33,296 bases of DNA from an uncultured Methylococcales bacterium (GCA_903902705.1 CAIUVX010000174.1:1-33296), one strand, 5' to 3'. Positions 1 through 7,509 are shown, counted from the stretch's first letter. The notes: generated from the letters alone by a model not told the origin. Translations and numbers: made by a program.

Positions 1-147
1 TATTGGAATTTCTTTTTTAGGGCTAGGCACAATAACAACTCGATTATCTTTGCAATATTTTTGATGGCTACCTTTCTGACTCACTTTTGTAAAACCATGC
101 GCCAATAGTATGGTGATAATTTCTCTTGATGATAGTAACTTAGGCAT
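1..147 (-). CDS. hicA: HicA-family mRNA interferase toxin (partial, 3' end outside window)
   Basis: The gene reads from an ATG at 145-147 toward the left edge, giving 49 codons without a stop. The peptide begins MPKLLSSREI and contains the HicA/YcfA signature GF-x-x-V-x-QKGSH, whose histidine is the catalytic residue of this double-stranded-RNA-binding-fold ribonuclease family. HicA cleaves mRNA during stress and is held inactive by HicB. Its start overlaps the hicB stop by 8 bases, so the two are translationally coupled. It lies downstream of the antitoxin gene. The C-terminus cannot be judged because it leaves the window. Confidence 0.85.
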   Translation of the reverse strand, partial: MPKLLSSREIITILLAHGFTKVSQKGSHQKYCKDNRVVIVPSPKKEIPI

Positions 148-361
148 GAAGTGCGAACTCGCCCAGCATAAATTCACCGACTTCGTGAAACACTGCACCG
201 TTTTTATCATCTTCAAAATATAATTCAACGGCTTCTTTTAAATTAGCTAGAGCTTCATCAATGGTTGAGCCAAAACTAGCAACTTCGATATTTAAACACT
301 GCGAAACGTAATAATCCCCTTCGCGGTAAATGATATATTTCAGGTTTTTCATCGTTGGCAT
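140..361 (-). CDS. hicB: HicB-family antitoxin (short form)
   Basis: This 73-residue protein has the typical HicB partial RNase-H-like fold pattern: KYIIYREGDYYVSQCLNIEV, then GSTIDEALANLKEAVELYFED. It should bind and block HicA. It has no room for the C-terminal HTH or ribbon-helix-helix domain found in longer HicB proteins, so autoregulation by this protein alone is doubtful. Gene order is antitoxin first and toxin second, with an 8-base overlap. The family call is secure; the absence of a DNA-binding domain is read directly from the length. Confidence 0.85.
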   Translation of the reverse strand: MPTMKNLKYIIYREGDYYVSQCLNIEVASFGSTIDEALANLKEAVELYFEDDKNGAVFHEVGEFMLGEFALHA

Positions 362-741
362 TTCCTAAAAGATTTAAGTGTAAGCGTTGTGTTTAAATCT
401 TGTGTGACAGTCGGGTGATTTTAGTCATGAGCGTTTGTTTTCCTGTTTTGACATGAATGTTCCACGTGGAACATTGTGGAACATTTAATCGTCTGACTGC
501 TGTGTTTACATAATTATACACGATGGTCGTATCGGGCGTGTTATGGGGTTAATCATGCGATCTACTCTCATCGCCGTTTTTCATAAGTAGTTACGCAGAA
601 TTTATGTTGTGTTCTAATGTTACAATATTCTGGGTAGAGCAATCTAAAAACCATTGTCTTGTTAATTAATGATGGGGTTCAGGGATTGCCTTTTTTCACT
701 CTGCATTTTGCCCGACCATTCGTTTGCGAACATAAATACTG
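362..741. other. Gene-free stretch between hicB and gmhB
   Basis: These 380 bases separate the divergent hicBA and gmhB genes and should hold both promoters. The only strong signal is the palindrome at 458-473 (listed separately). I see no convincing RNA gene or conserved ORF, and no clear sigma-70 promoter that I would defend. Confidence 0.5.
458..473. promoter_or_regulatory. Candidate parS (ParB-binding) site
   Basis: TGTTCCACGTGGAACA is a perfect 16-bp palindrome and fits the widely conserved chromosomal parS consensus (TGTTNCACGTGNAACA). A further half-site-like TGTGGAACA follows at 475-483. ParB loads on such sites to form the partition complex, and they usually cluster near the replication origin. 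The neighbouring gmhB-plsC and def-fmt-rsmB blocks are also origin-proximal in Pseudomonas, which fits. An operator for a local regulator such as HicB is the main alternative. Confidence 0.65.
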
Positions 742-1287
742 ATGCAAAAAAAACACTACGTTTTACTAGACCGCGATGGCGTGATTAATCATGATTCTGA
801 TGCGTTCATTAAATCCCCCGATGAATGGCTACCCATTGAAGGCAGTCTTGAGGCGATTGCGTTATTGAATGCGCACGGCTATCAGGTTATTGTCGTGACT
901 AATCAATCGGGCGTGGCACGGGGTTTATTTGATGAATCGATGTTAGATCAAATTCACGCTAAAATGCACCGTTTGGTAAGTGAACACGGCGGACAAATTA
1001 GCGCGATTTATTTTTGTCCACACGGTGCGGACAGTGCTTGCGAGTGTCGTAAACCGAAAGCTGGGCTACTAAAAACCTTTGCCGCTGACTTTGATGCTGA
1101 TTTGACGACGATAGCTGTTATCGGTGATTCGTTACGCGATTTACAAGCCGCAGAGCAGGTGGGCGCAATCCCGATTTTGGTTAAAACGGGCAAAGGGCAA
1201 AAAACTTTACTGAATAATCCACAACTTACATTTCTTGTTTTTGAGAACTTATATGACGCAGCAAAACACATCATTTCAAGACCCTAG
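742..1287 (+). CDS. gmhB: D-glycero-beta-D-manno-heptose-1,7-bisphosphate 7-phosphatase
   Basis: This 181-residue HAD-superfamily phosphatase removes the 7-phosphate from heptose bisphosphate in ADP-heptose synthesis for the LPS inner core. The nucleophile motif DRDGVIN puts Asp10 and Asp12 in place. VVTNQSG is HAD motif II, and IGDSLRDLQAA is the C-terminal acidic motif. A zinc loop is formed by Cys92, His94, Cys100 and Cys102 (CPHGADSACECRKPKAG), diagnostic of GmhB as opposed to histidinol phosphatase. It overlaps plsC by 35 bases, as in many gammaproteobacteria where both follow glyQS. Length is normal. Confidence 0.93.
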   Translation: MQKKHYVLLDRDGVINHDSDAFIKSPDEWLPIEGSLEAIALLNAHGYQVIVVTNQSGVARGLFDESMLDQIHAKMHRLVSEHGGQISAIYFCPHGADSACECRKPKAGLLKTFAADFDADLTTIAVIGDSLRDLQAAEQVGAIPILVKTGKGQKTLLNNPQLTFLVFENLYDAAKHIISRP

Positions 1288-1996
1288 ACCTAAAAATTAT
1301 ATCGGTTCAACAATCTTATTTGTGGGCATTTTTTTTACCGCGACTATTATCGGCATTCTGCTTATTACGGGTATGTTAACGACTTTCAAATTCCGCTGGA
1401 AAATTGGTCATATCTGGTGCGCAATTATCAGTTGGATAACTAAAGTGTCTTGCGGTCTTACTTTTGAAGTCGAAGGCATGGAAAATATCGACCCAAATCA
1501 ATCTGTGGTTTTTTTGAGCAATCATCAATCCGCTTGGGAAACCTTGGCATTGCGTTATATTTTGCCGCCGCATTCGGTGGTGATTAAAAAAGAGTTGCTG
1601 TATTTTCCCATTTGGGGATGGTCATTGCTGACGCTAAAATCCATTGTGATTGACCGTAAAAAGCAACGTGCGTCATTACGCGCTTTGCTTGAGCAAGGCA
1701 CACGCTATTTGAATGAAGGTTTATCAGTACTGATTTTCCCAGAAGGTACACGCACTGCACCTAAAGAACTCAAAAGTTTCAGTATTGGTGGCGCGATGTT
1801 AGCGCATAAATCAGGCTATCCTGTGATTCCTGTCGCCCATAATGCAGGCGATTTTTGGCCGCGTTATAGCTTTTTTAAATATCCAGGGGTGATTAAAGTA
1901 AAAATCGGCTCTGCCATTGAAAGCAAAGGGCGTAAAGCTACTGAGATTAATAGCGAGGCAGAAAACTGGATAGCTCAAGCCCTGAAAGATATGTAG
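1253..1996 (+). CDS. plsC: 1-acyl-sn-glycerol-3-phosphate acyltransferase (PlsC family)
   Basis: This membrane acyltransferase adds the second acyl chain to lysophosphatidate in phospholipid synthesis. I chose the ATG at 1253 (MTQQNTSF), giving 247 residues; an in-frame ATG at 1235 would add six residues and overlap gmhB further. A hydrophobic N-terminal helix lies at about residues 19-41. The catalytic motif is NHQSAWE at residues 90-96, where the usual final Asp of H(X)4D is Glu. The second hallmark, FPEGTRT, is intact. Such E variants occur in the family, so activity is expected. It is co-transcribed with gmhB. Confidence 0.9.
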   Translation: MTQQNTSFQDPRPKNYIGSTILFVGIFFTATIIGILLITGMLTTFKFRWKIGHIWCAIISWITKVSCGLTFEVEGMENIDPNQSVVFLSNHQSAWETLALRYILPPHSVVIKKELLYFPIWGWSLLTLKSIVIDRKKQRASLRALLEQGTRYLNEGLSVLIFPEGTRTAPKELKSFSIGGAMLAHKSGYPVIPVAHNAGDFWPRYSFFKYPGVIKVKIGSAIESKGRKATEINSEAENWIAQALKDM

Positions 1997-2050
1997 ACGT
2001 ATTTTTATACGTTCCAACCACCCAATTTTTAAACCAACCACGGTAACTCC

Positions 2051-2473
2051 ATGAAAAAAAAACTATTACTTGTTCTTTGTGTCTTATTGCTAACGGCGTG
2101 TGCCGATAAAAATCAATATGAACAAGCAATCTTGGTACAAATGCAACAAGAACAAGATGTTAAAGATTATAAAATACCACCAGAGGATATGGTGAAGTGT
2201 GTGGTCGCACAAACATCTGAAAAAATGCCTGGGATTTTTGCGTTTGACCCGACGCGTTTAACCGCTTATAAGAACTATGCAAAAATGCTAAGTTTAACTA
2301 CCCCTAAAGATCCAAAATCAACGGTAGATCAAAAAGCAGTCATGGAGCAATTACGCACCGATTTTGGATCACCGCAAGCTCTCTCTGAAGCACATTCTAA
2401 CTATACAGAAAGCGTGGTGGAATGTTATTCGGTGATGATTTCAAAGTCTGAAGACGCAGCAAAAGCAAAATAA
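2051..2473 (+). CDS. Small putative lipoprotein of unknown function
   Basis: The 140-residue protein starts with a type II signal peptide ending in a lipobox, LLTAC, with Cys17 as the probable lipidated residue. Asp19 follows two positions later (CAD). The mature part is soluble and charged, with two cysteines (in KCVVAQ and ECYSVM) that could pair in the periplasm. I recognise no family. It lies 54 bases after plsC and about 110 before the protease gene, all on the same strand, so it may belong to the same transcript. Confidence 0.75.
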   Translation: MKKKLLLVLCVLLLTACADKNQYEQAILVQMQQEQDVKDYKIPPEDMVKCVVAQTSEKMPGIFAFDPTRLTAYKNYAKMLSLTTPKDPKSTVDQKAVMEQLRTDFGSPQALSEAHSNYTESVVECYSVMISKSEDAAKAK

Positions 2474-2585
2474 ACCAAGATTACAAGGGGGTAATGGACT
2501 ATAAAAACAGTTGTTCTAGTTCATTGAATTAAGGTTTTTTAAACCCATAGTGGTGATACACACTAACAAACGATGGAAAATAATA

Positions 2586-3950
2586 ATGAATAGTAAATTA
2601 GTCAAACAACTGCTATTGATGACGCTGTTACCCGTGTTCTTGTGTCTTCATGCCCCCGCCTTTGCCACGGGTTTACCGCCTGCGGTTGATGGGCAGCTCA
2701 TGCCCTCATTAGCACCGATGCTAGAACGCAGTACGCCTGCTGTTGTTAATATTTCTACCTCAACCAATATTGAGATTAAAGAAAACCCGCTGATGCAAGA
2801 CCCATTTTTTCGGCAATTTTTTCAAGTCCCCAATATGCCACGCCATCAAGAACGTAACAGCTTAGGTTCAGGCGTAATTATCGACAGTGCGCAAGGGCTG
2901 GTATTGACTAATAACCACGTTATTGCCAAAGCCGATAAAATCAAAGTCACCTTACAAGATGGTCGCCAGTTGGCGGCGCAGTTGGTAGGTGCGGATGCCG
3001 AAGCCGATGTGGCGGTGATTAAAATTCCTGCCGAAAATCTAACGCAAATACCCATTGCTGATTCCAGCCGCTTGCGCGTGGGTGATTTTGTGGTGGCAAT
3101 TGGCAATCCGTTTGCCTTAGGGCAATCGGTGACTTCAGGGATAGTCAGTGCCTTGGGTCGTTCAGGTTTGGGTATTGAAGGCTATGAAGATTTCATTCAA
3201 ACCGATGCCTCGATTAATCCAGGCAATTCAGGCGGCGCATTAGTGAATTTACGCGGTGAATTAATTGGCATGAATACCGCCATCCTCGCGCCTAACGGGG
3301 GCAATGTCGGTATTGGTTTTGCCATTCCCACTAACATGGCAATGACTATTAAAGACTCGCTAGTCAAGCACGGTGAAGTTAGACGCGGTTTGTTAGGTGT
3401 GACCACCCAAGATTTAACCCCTGAGTTGATGACCGCTTTTAACATGACGCAAAAACAAGGCGCGGCGGTTAGTCGCATTGAAAGTAATTCTCCCGCTGAA
3501 AAAGCAGGTTTACAAACAGGTGATGTGATTATTGCGGCAAATGGTCAAGCGATTAAAAATAGTCATGATATTCGTAACCTCGTGGGTCTGCTACAAGTCG
3601 GTGATGGCGTTGAACTTGAATACATTCGTGGCAACGAAAAGAAAACCGTCACTGCCACCATTAGCAAGCCCGAACAAGTTCAACTTGCGGGTGATAAATT
3701 ACACCGCACGCTAAAAGGTACGCTATTAACCACAACGCAAAAAGACCAGCTTGAAGGCGTGGTGTTTAGCAAAATCAATGCTAATTCCTACGCGGCGCGG
3801 GTTGGTTTGCAAGCGGGTGATGTGATTGTTTCCGCTAACCGTTATCGGGTACATAATCTTGATGAGTTAAAGCAGGCGGTGAATCCCAATAGCGCGTTAC
3901 TGATAAATATTCAACGGGGCGAAGAAGGTTTGTTTGTTGTGTTACAGTAG
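2586..3950 (+). CDS. degQ: Periplasmic Do-like serine endoprotease (DegQ/DegP, HtrA family)
   Basis: This 454-residue periplasmic protease and chaperone degrades misfolded envelope proteins. The ATG at 2586 gives a clean signal peptide ending APAFA; a GTG at 2550 would add 12 polar residues and is less likely. The catalytic triad is visible: His111 in LTNNHVI, Asp141 in EADVAVIKI and Ser215 in NPGNSGGALV. Two PDZ domains follow, at about residues 255-345 and 365-450, each with the GLQxGDVI motif. The length matches DegQ better than DegP. DegP and MucD are close alternatives. Confidence 0.92.
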   Translation: MNSKLVKQLLLMTLLPVFLCLHAPAFATGLPPAVDGQLMPSLAPMLERSTPAVVNISTSTNIEIKENPLMQDPFFRQFFQVPNMPRHQERNSLGSGVIIDSAQGLVLTNNHVIAKADKIKVTLQDGRQLAAQLVGADAEADVAVIKIPAENLTQIPIADSSRLRVGDFVVAIGNPFALGQSVTSGIVSALGRSGLGIEGYEDFIQTDASINPGNSGGALVNLRGELIGMNTAILAPNGGNVGIGFAIPTNMAMTIKDSLVKHGEVRRGLLGVTTQDLTPELMTAFNMTQKQGAAVSRIESNSPAEKAGLQTGDVIIAANGQAIKNSHDIRNLVGLLQVGDGVELEYIRGNEKKTVTATISKPEQVQLAGDKLHRTLKGTLLTTTQKDQLEGVVFSKINANSYAARVGLQAGDVIVSANRYRVHNLDELKQAVNPNSALLINIQRGEEGLFVVLQ

Positions 3951-3966
3951 TATTTTAAATAATACC

Positions 3967-4000
3967 GTAGATTGGGTTAGCGTAGCGTAACCCAATCTAC
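3967..4000. repeat. REP-like hairpin (GTAGATTGGGTTA family)
   Basis: A 34-base inverted repeat between degQ and moaB. The left arm GTAGATTGGGTTA pairs with TAACCCAATCTAC around a short loop. It is the same design as the element at 30383-30460, with arm bases changed in pairs (ATTGGG here, GTCGGG there). It has no T-tract after it, so it is not a classic terminator. Confidence 0.75.
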
Positions 4001-4021
4001 AATTCTCCGAGGTACAACCCC

Positions 4022-4543
4022 ATGACCACAGAAAAATCCTTCATCCCGCTTAACATCGCCGTGTTAGTTATTTCCGATACTCGCACCTTAGCCGATGATG
4101 TCTCAGGCAGTATTTTAGCTGAGCGTGCATTAGTCGCAGGGCATCACCTCAGCGAAAAAAAAATCGTCCCTGATAATATTTACGCCATTCGCGCTGCTGT
4201 GTCCAATTGGCTACTTGATGAGCGCGTTAATGTCATTATCAGCACAGGCGGTACGGGGGTAACAGGTAGAGACGGCACACCCGAAGCGGTGTTACCGTTA
4301 CTCGATAAAGTGCTAGACGGTTTTGGCGAAACCTTTCGGATGTTGTCTTACTCAGAGATAAAAACCTCCACCATCCAATCCAGAGCAATTGCAGGCGTGG
4401 CGAACGGAACTTATATTTTTTGCTTACCTGGTTCTAGCAATGCCTGTCGCACCGCGTGGGATTTACTCATCAAAGACCAACTCGACTACCGCACCCGCCC
4501 TTGTAATTTAGTCCAACTCATGCCGCGCTTACTGGAGAAATAA
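4022..4543 (+). CDS. moaB: MoaB/Mog-family molybdopterin adenylyltransferase
   Basis: The 173-residue protein belongs to the MoaB/MogA fold, which adenylylates molybdopterin before molybdate insertion. The core motif STGGTGVTGRDGTPEAV is intact, with the N-terminal strand IAVLVISDTRT and the C-terminal CLPGSSNACRTAWD. The nearest style is MoaB, the single-domain protein of proteobacteria, rather than MogA. Its stop overlaps the next start in TAATG, so it is coupled to the DUF423 gene. No other molybdenum-cofactor genes are in the window. Confidence 0.9.
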   Translation: MTTEKSFIPLNIAVLVISDTRTLADDVSGSILAERALVAGHHLSEKKIVPDNIYAIRAAVSNWLLDERVNVIISTGGTGVTGRDGTPEAVLPLLDKVLDGFGETFRMLSYSEIKTSTIQSRAIAGVANGTYIFCLPGSSNACRTAWDLLIKDQLDYRTRPCNLVQLMPRLLEK

Positions 4544-4932
4544 TGCAAACCACTCTATTCCTCGGCGCGTTATGCGCCTTCACAGGCGTGGCATTCGGCG
4601 CGTTTGGCGCACACGGATTAAAAGCCATACTCAGCCCAGAAATGCTCACGGTTTATCAAACAGGTGTAACTTATCAAATGTGGCACGCGCTGGGTTTAAT
4701 TCTAGTGGCGTTGTTACAGCAAACATCACCGACTGCAAAATTATTAAGCTGGGCAAGTCACTTGATGTTCATCGGTATCCTGTTATTTTCGGGTAGCTTA
4801 TACGCACTGGCAATCCTAGACATCAAAGCACTAGGCATGATTACCCCATTTGGTGGCGTGTTTTTTTTAATCGCGTGGCTGCTGGTGGCGGTGTATGCGG
4901 TTAAGAAAAAAACGCATAATCGGTATAGCTAG
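4543..4932 (+). CDS. DUF423 family inner-membrane protein (YgdD-like)
   Basis: A 129-residue protein with about four transmembrane helices. It carries the family signature GAFGAHGLK near residues 22-30 and YQMWHALGL near residues 47-55, both diagnostic of DUF423. The function of the family is not established. It begins on the last base of the moaB stop codon, so the two are translated together. Length is normal for the family. Confidence 0.88.
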   Translation: MQTTLFLGALCAFTGVAFGAFGAHGLKAILSPEMLTVYQTGVTYQMWHALGLILVALLQQTSPTAKLLSWASHLMFIGILLFSGSLYALAILDIKALGMITPFGGVFFLIAWLLVAVYAVKKKTHNRYS

Positions 4933-4982
4933 CTTGTATTTTATGGACTATTAATTTTAGTAAGTAGGAATCATAAAACATT

Positions 4983-5789
4983 ATGTCTACAGAAAATAAG
5001 CCTAAGTCTAAAAAAATTATGACAAGATTTCGACTTTTTTTTAAAAGATTGTTACTTATTAGCGTTATATTTGGACTTGTCGCTTCTAATATTCTGACTC
5101 TCCTTAACGAGGAAATTCATACTAGGGCTTTTAAAGCTTTAAAATCAGTTATTGCCTCTGTGACTAATGATGAAGTCTTATTGCGTGTATTAGCTCTTAG
5201 TCCGACAATAACAACAATTTCTTCTTTAGAAAAATCTCTCGAAGAAATTAAGACGGAAAATGCTGAATTAAAGAAATCTCTCCAAACAATTAGAGTACAA
5301 CGTAGTGAGTTAGAAAAATTTTATGACGAAATTAAAGTTCAATATGCTAAGTCAGAGGAGCAACGTATTGGTTTAGAGAAATCTTATGACGAAATTAAAG
5401 TTCAATATGCTAAGTCAGAAGAGCAACGTATTAGTTTAGAGAAATCCTCGGAAGATCTCAAACAGCTTTATAATCAATTAGATAAAAATCATAATGAACT
5501 ACAGCAAAAGTCTAAAAAACGAGTTTATACCGCTAATAGAATCTCAAAACGAATTGCACAGCGTGCTATAACAAATGCAACTAAAAATGCCTCTTCATTT
5601 TTTTCTGAAATTATTCCTGGTTTAGGTACAGTGGTAATAGTAACATTAACGATTTCTGACGTTTATGATGACTGTCAAACATTACAAGACTTGAACCAAT
5701 TAAATGGTGATTTTGAATTTGAAAAAACAGATGAAACTACAGTTTGTGGAATGGATATGTCATTTTTAACAGACTATTTACCTGATTAA
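4983..5789 (+). CDS. Coiled-coil membrane protein with tandem 21-residue repeats, unknown function
   Basis: The 268-residue protein has a basic N-terminus and a membrane helix at about residues 20-42. A long Lys/Glu-rich coiled coil runs from about 80 to 180, followed by a second hydrophobic segment around 208-225 (IIPGLGTVVIVTLTI) and an acidic tail. Within the coil two 21-residue units (LEKFYDEIKVQYAKSEEQRIG and its neighbour) are nearly identical and encoded by two 63-base direct repeats at 5310-5435. Codon use is visibly more AT-rich than the housekeeping genes upstream, suggesting transfer. I recognise no family; the shape suggests a membrane-anchored scaffold or spacer. Confidence 0.8.
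   Translation: MSTENKPKSKKIMTRFRLFFKRLLLISVIFGLVASNILTLLNEEIHTRAFKALKSVIASVTNDEVLLRVLALSPTITTISSLEKSLEEIKTENAELKKSLQTIRVQRSELEKFYDEIKVQYAKSEEQRIGLEKSYDEIKVQYAKSEEQRISLEKSSEDLKQLYNQLDKNHNELQQKSKKRVYTANRISKRIAQRAITNATKNASSFFSEIIPGLGTVVIVTLTISDVYDDCQTLQDLNQLNGDFEFEKTDETTVCGMDMSFLTDYLPD
5310..5435 (+). repeat. Two 63-bp direct tandem repeats inside the coiled-coil gene
   Basis: Units 5310-5372 and 5373-5435 differ at only a handful of bases and encode 21-residue coiled-coil units, each beginning LEK and ending SEEQRI-G/S. The period of 21 residues equals three heptads, so copy number can change without breaking coil register or reading frame. A more diverged LEKS start follows. Confidence 0.9.
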
Positions 5790-5804
5790 ATTGGATAAAT
5801 TATT

Positions 5805-5840
5805 TTAGTGCATAGGATGGGCTGAGGCACGAAGCCCATC
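5805..5840 (+). repeat. Short dispersed repeat: TTAGTGCATAGG leader plus TGGG..CCCA hairpin (copy 1)
   Basis: The leader TTAGTGCATAGG (5805-5816) runs into a hairpin with stem GATGGGCT / AGCCCATC and loop around GAGGCACGA. A second copy with the same leader and the same loop edges TGAG..CGAA lies at 24423-24457; there the C-G pair of the stem is A-T. The element sits just upstream of higB. Confidence 0.7.
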
Positions 5841-5876
5841 AATCGCGTTGAATAAATCCGAATAACTGAAAAAATA

Positions 5877-6164
5877 ATGCACCTTATCACAAGGAAACGG
5901 TTAAATGATTTTGTGGCGTTATATCCTGAGGTAAAAACCGCTTTGCAGCATTGGTATCGACTGATTAAATTGAATAACTTTGATTCATTTAATGAACTAA
6001 AGCTATTATTCCCTCATGCCGATCAAGTGGGTAGATTGACTGTTTTTAATATCGCAGGGAATAAAGTTAGATTGATAGCGGCTATTCATTACAACAGTCA
6101 TAGAGTTTATATTGGTAACGTACTCACTCACAGTGAATACAATAAAAACAAATGGAAGGAGTGA
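5877..6164 (+). CDS. higB: HigB-type mRNA interferase toxin
   Basis: This 95-residue protein matches the HigB_toxin branch of the RelE-like superfamily. It starts with HLITRKRLNDF, followed by ALQHWYRLIK, then FNIAGNKVRLIAAIHYNSHRVYIGNVLTHSEYNK. Toxins of this group cleave mRNA on the ribosome. It is complete and four bases ahead of its partner antitoxin gene, in the toxin-first order usual for higBA. Since the antitoxin gene is damaged, the toxin may be weak, silent or still restrained by the remaining N-terminal half. Confidence 0.88.
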   Translation: MHLITRKRLNDFVALYPEVKTALQHWYRLIKLNNFDSFNELKLLFPHADQVGRLTVFNIAGNKVRLIAAIHYNSHRVYIGNVLTHSEYNKNKWKE

Positions 6165-6168
6165 ATAA

Positions 6169-6402
6169 ATGTCAGCCGTTTATCTCGAAAAAATAACCCC
6201 AGTTTGGAATGATATTTCAACTTTTATTCACGTTTTACATACTGAACAAGATTACCAACAAGCGGTTGCTTTATTGGATAGTATAATTGATGTGGTGGGT
6301 GAAAATGAAAGCCATCCATTAGCCTCATTAATGGAGTTGATCGGGGTATTAATTGAGCAATATGAAGATGCTCATATTCCTGAAATTACCGATAGCCAAT
6401 AG
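6169..6402 (+). CDS. higA: HigA-type antitoxin, truncated before its HTH domain
   Basis: The 77 residues match the N-terminal half of the COG5499-type HigA: ALLDSIIDVVGENESHPLASLMELIGVLIEQYEDAHIP. Full members continue about 50 residues further with a Cro/C1-type HTH; here a TAG stop follows ITDSQ. Downstream bases 6410-6469 still read in other frames as GVLEL and PAQILSLEEIG, which looks like the start of the missing HTH, and the IS1-like left end begins at 6470. So the gene was probably cut by the insertion and then decayed. Whether the remaining half still neutralises HigB is unknown. Confidence 0.75.
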   Translation: MSAVYLEKITPVWNDISTFIHVLHTEQDYQQAVALLDSIIDVVGENESHPLASLMELIGVLIEQYEDAHIPEITDSQ

Positions 6403-6469
6403 ATACACAATACTGGAGTGTTGGAACTATCCACTATGACCCGCCCAGATTTTATCCTTAGAAGAAATT

Positions 6470-7302
6470 GGTAGCGGGTGAAACTTGTTAATTCGATTTA
6501 TAATTAGTCAAATAACATTGCAATCGATATGAGACTCTTCGGCTATGACCTGCTATCAAGAAAACCTGCCCCAAGTGTGGCGACAATCAGCACTGAAGGC
6601 AGGTCGAAACGCAAGCGGCACCCAGAGATACCGCTGCCAAAATCCGAGTTGTCCTACCAAGATGTTCATGATGACGAGCCTATCAAGCGGGGATTAAGGA
6701 ACAGGTGGTAGAGATGGCAATCAATGGGAGCGGCATTCGTGACACCGCACGGGTACTAAAAATCGACAAGAACACCATCATCAGCACATTAAAAAAAAGC
6801 AACCACGCTGGTGCAGGTCAACGCAAAGCTGTTTGAGTTAGGCGCAGACGGCGGACTGGAAGTCAGACTAGAAGCTGACTGCGAGGTTGAGATGGACGAA
6901 CAATGGTCTTATGTCGGTAACAAGTCTAACCAACGCTGGCTATGGTACGCCGTTGACCACGCCACGAATACGGTGCTGGCTTATGTGTTTGGTAAGCGTA
7001 AGGATGAGGTATTTAAGGAACTCAAAACCTTACTTGAACCGTTTGACATTGCTCGCTACTACACCGATGACTGGGGGCATATCAACGTCACCTAGAGACC
7101 GATAAACATGAGATTGGTAAGCGTAATACGCAAAAAATAGAACGTAAAAATCTGACAATCGTACATGGATCAAGCTGCTTACCCGCAAAACCTTATGTTT
7201 CTCAAAATTGGAATTGATGCACGATACTGTCATCGGTTTACTGATTAACAAGGTCGTTGTGGACGAGATATTTATGCTTAATTACAGGTTTCACCCACTA
7301 CC
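6470..7302 (+). mobile_element. Degenerate IS1-family insertion sequence with both terminal inverted repeats
   Basis: The left end (from 6470) starts GGTAGCGGGTGAAACTTGT and the right end (to 7302) read backward starts GGTAGTGGGTGAAACCTGT, differing at few positions over about 23 bases. The 833-base length suits IS1. Inside are remnants of InsA and InsB. The 9 bases before (GAAGAAATT) and after (TATAAAGTC) do not match, so there is no target duplication; a deletion or rearrangement beside the element is likely. The element is dead through several frameshifts and stops. Confidence 0.85.
6547..7265 (+). pseudogene. IS1-family transposase remnant (insA/insB)
   Basis: The InsA part reads KTCPKCGDNQH, stop, then KAGRNASGTQRYRCQNPSCP with the paired zinc-finger cysteines. 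After another frameshift comes an HTH-like segment, VVEMAINGSGIRDTARVLKI. The InsB part (from about 6811) keeps the first two catalytic acidic motifs, MDEQWSYVG and TDDWG, then shifts frame. It resumes with HEIGKRNTQKIERKNLT, carrying the catalytic Glu region, and later LMHDTVIGLLIN. At least three lesions separate these pieces, so no active transposase can be made. Confidence 0.85.
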
Positions 7303-7309
7303 TATAAAG

Positions 7310-7451
7310 TCACAACAAGTCTAATGCAGTTTGTAGCGTTTGATATTCATCAAGCGTCATTGTGTAGCGGTACAGCGGTTGCCCGCTATCACGCAGTAGA
7401 TTGTCTGTCTTGATGGGTTAAATAGTGATTGAGCCAGTCTTTAGGGTGCAT
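7310..7451 (-). pseudogene. Unidentified gene tail, frameshifted
   Basis: On the minus strand an ATG at 7449-7451 opens MHPKDWLNHYLTHQD. The neighbouring frame then reads KTDNLLRDSGQPLYRYTMT and LDEYQTLQTALDLL up to a TGA at 7310-7312. The two pieces look like one protein end broken by a frameshift near 7400. I do not recognise the family. It begins exactly where the IS1 right end stops, so it may be the far side of an IS-associated deletion. Confidence 0.3.
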
Positions 7452-7476
7452 GGTTACGCTTGTATTCGACAGCTAA

Positions 7477-7509
7477 AAACCTGTCAGTTTTTTAAAACCT
7501 GACAGGTTT
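7477..7509 (-). terminator. Hairpin after the cytochrome peroxidase gene (CCTGTCAGG family)
   Basis: Arms AAACCTGTCAG and CTGACAGGTTT form an 11-bp stem around an A/T loop. Read on the minus strand, the hairpin lies about 30 bases after the peroxidase stop and is followed by TTTTT, so it can act as an intrinsic terminator. A close copy is at 26623-26655. Confidence 0.65.

Noticed and set aside
514-522. TTATACACG, one base away from a DnaA box
   Set aside because: A single imperfect box with no cluster, AT-rich unwinding element or dnaA nearby does not make an origin.
1997-2012. Short hairpin ACGTAT/ATACGT just after plsC as a terminator
   Set aside because: Six A/T-rich pairs and no T-tract after it; too weak to call.
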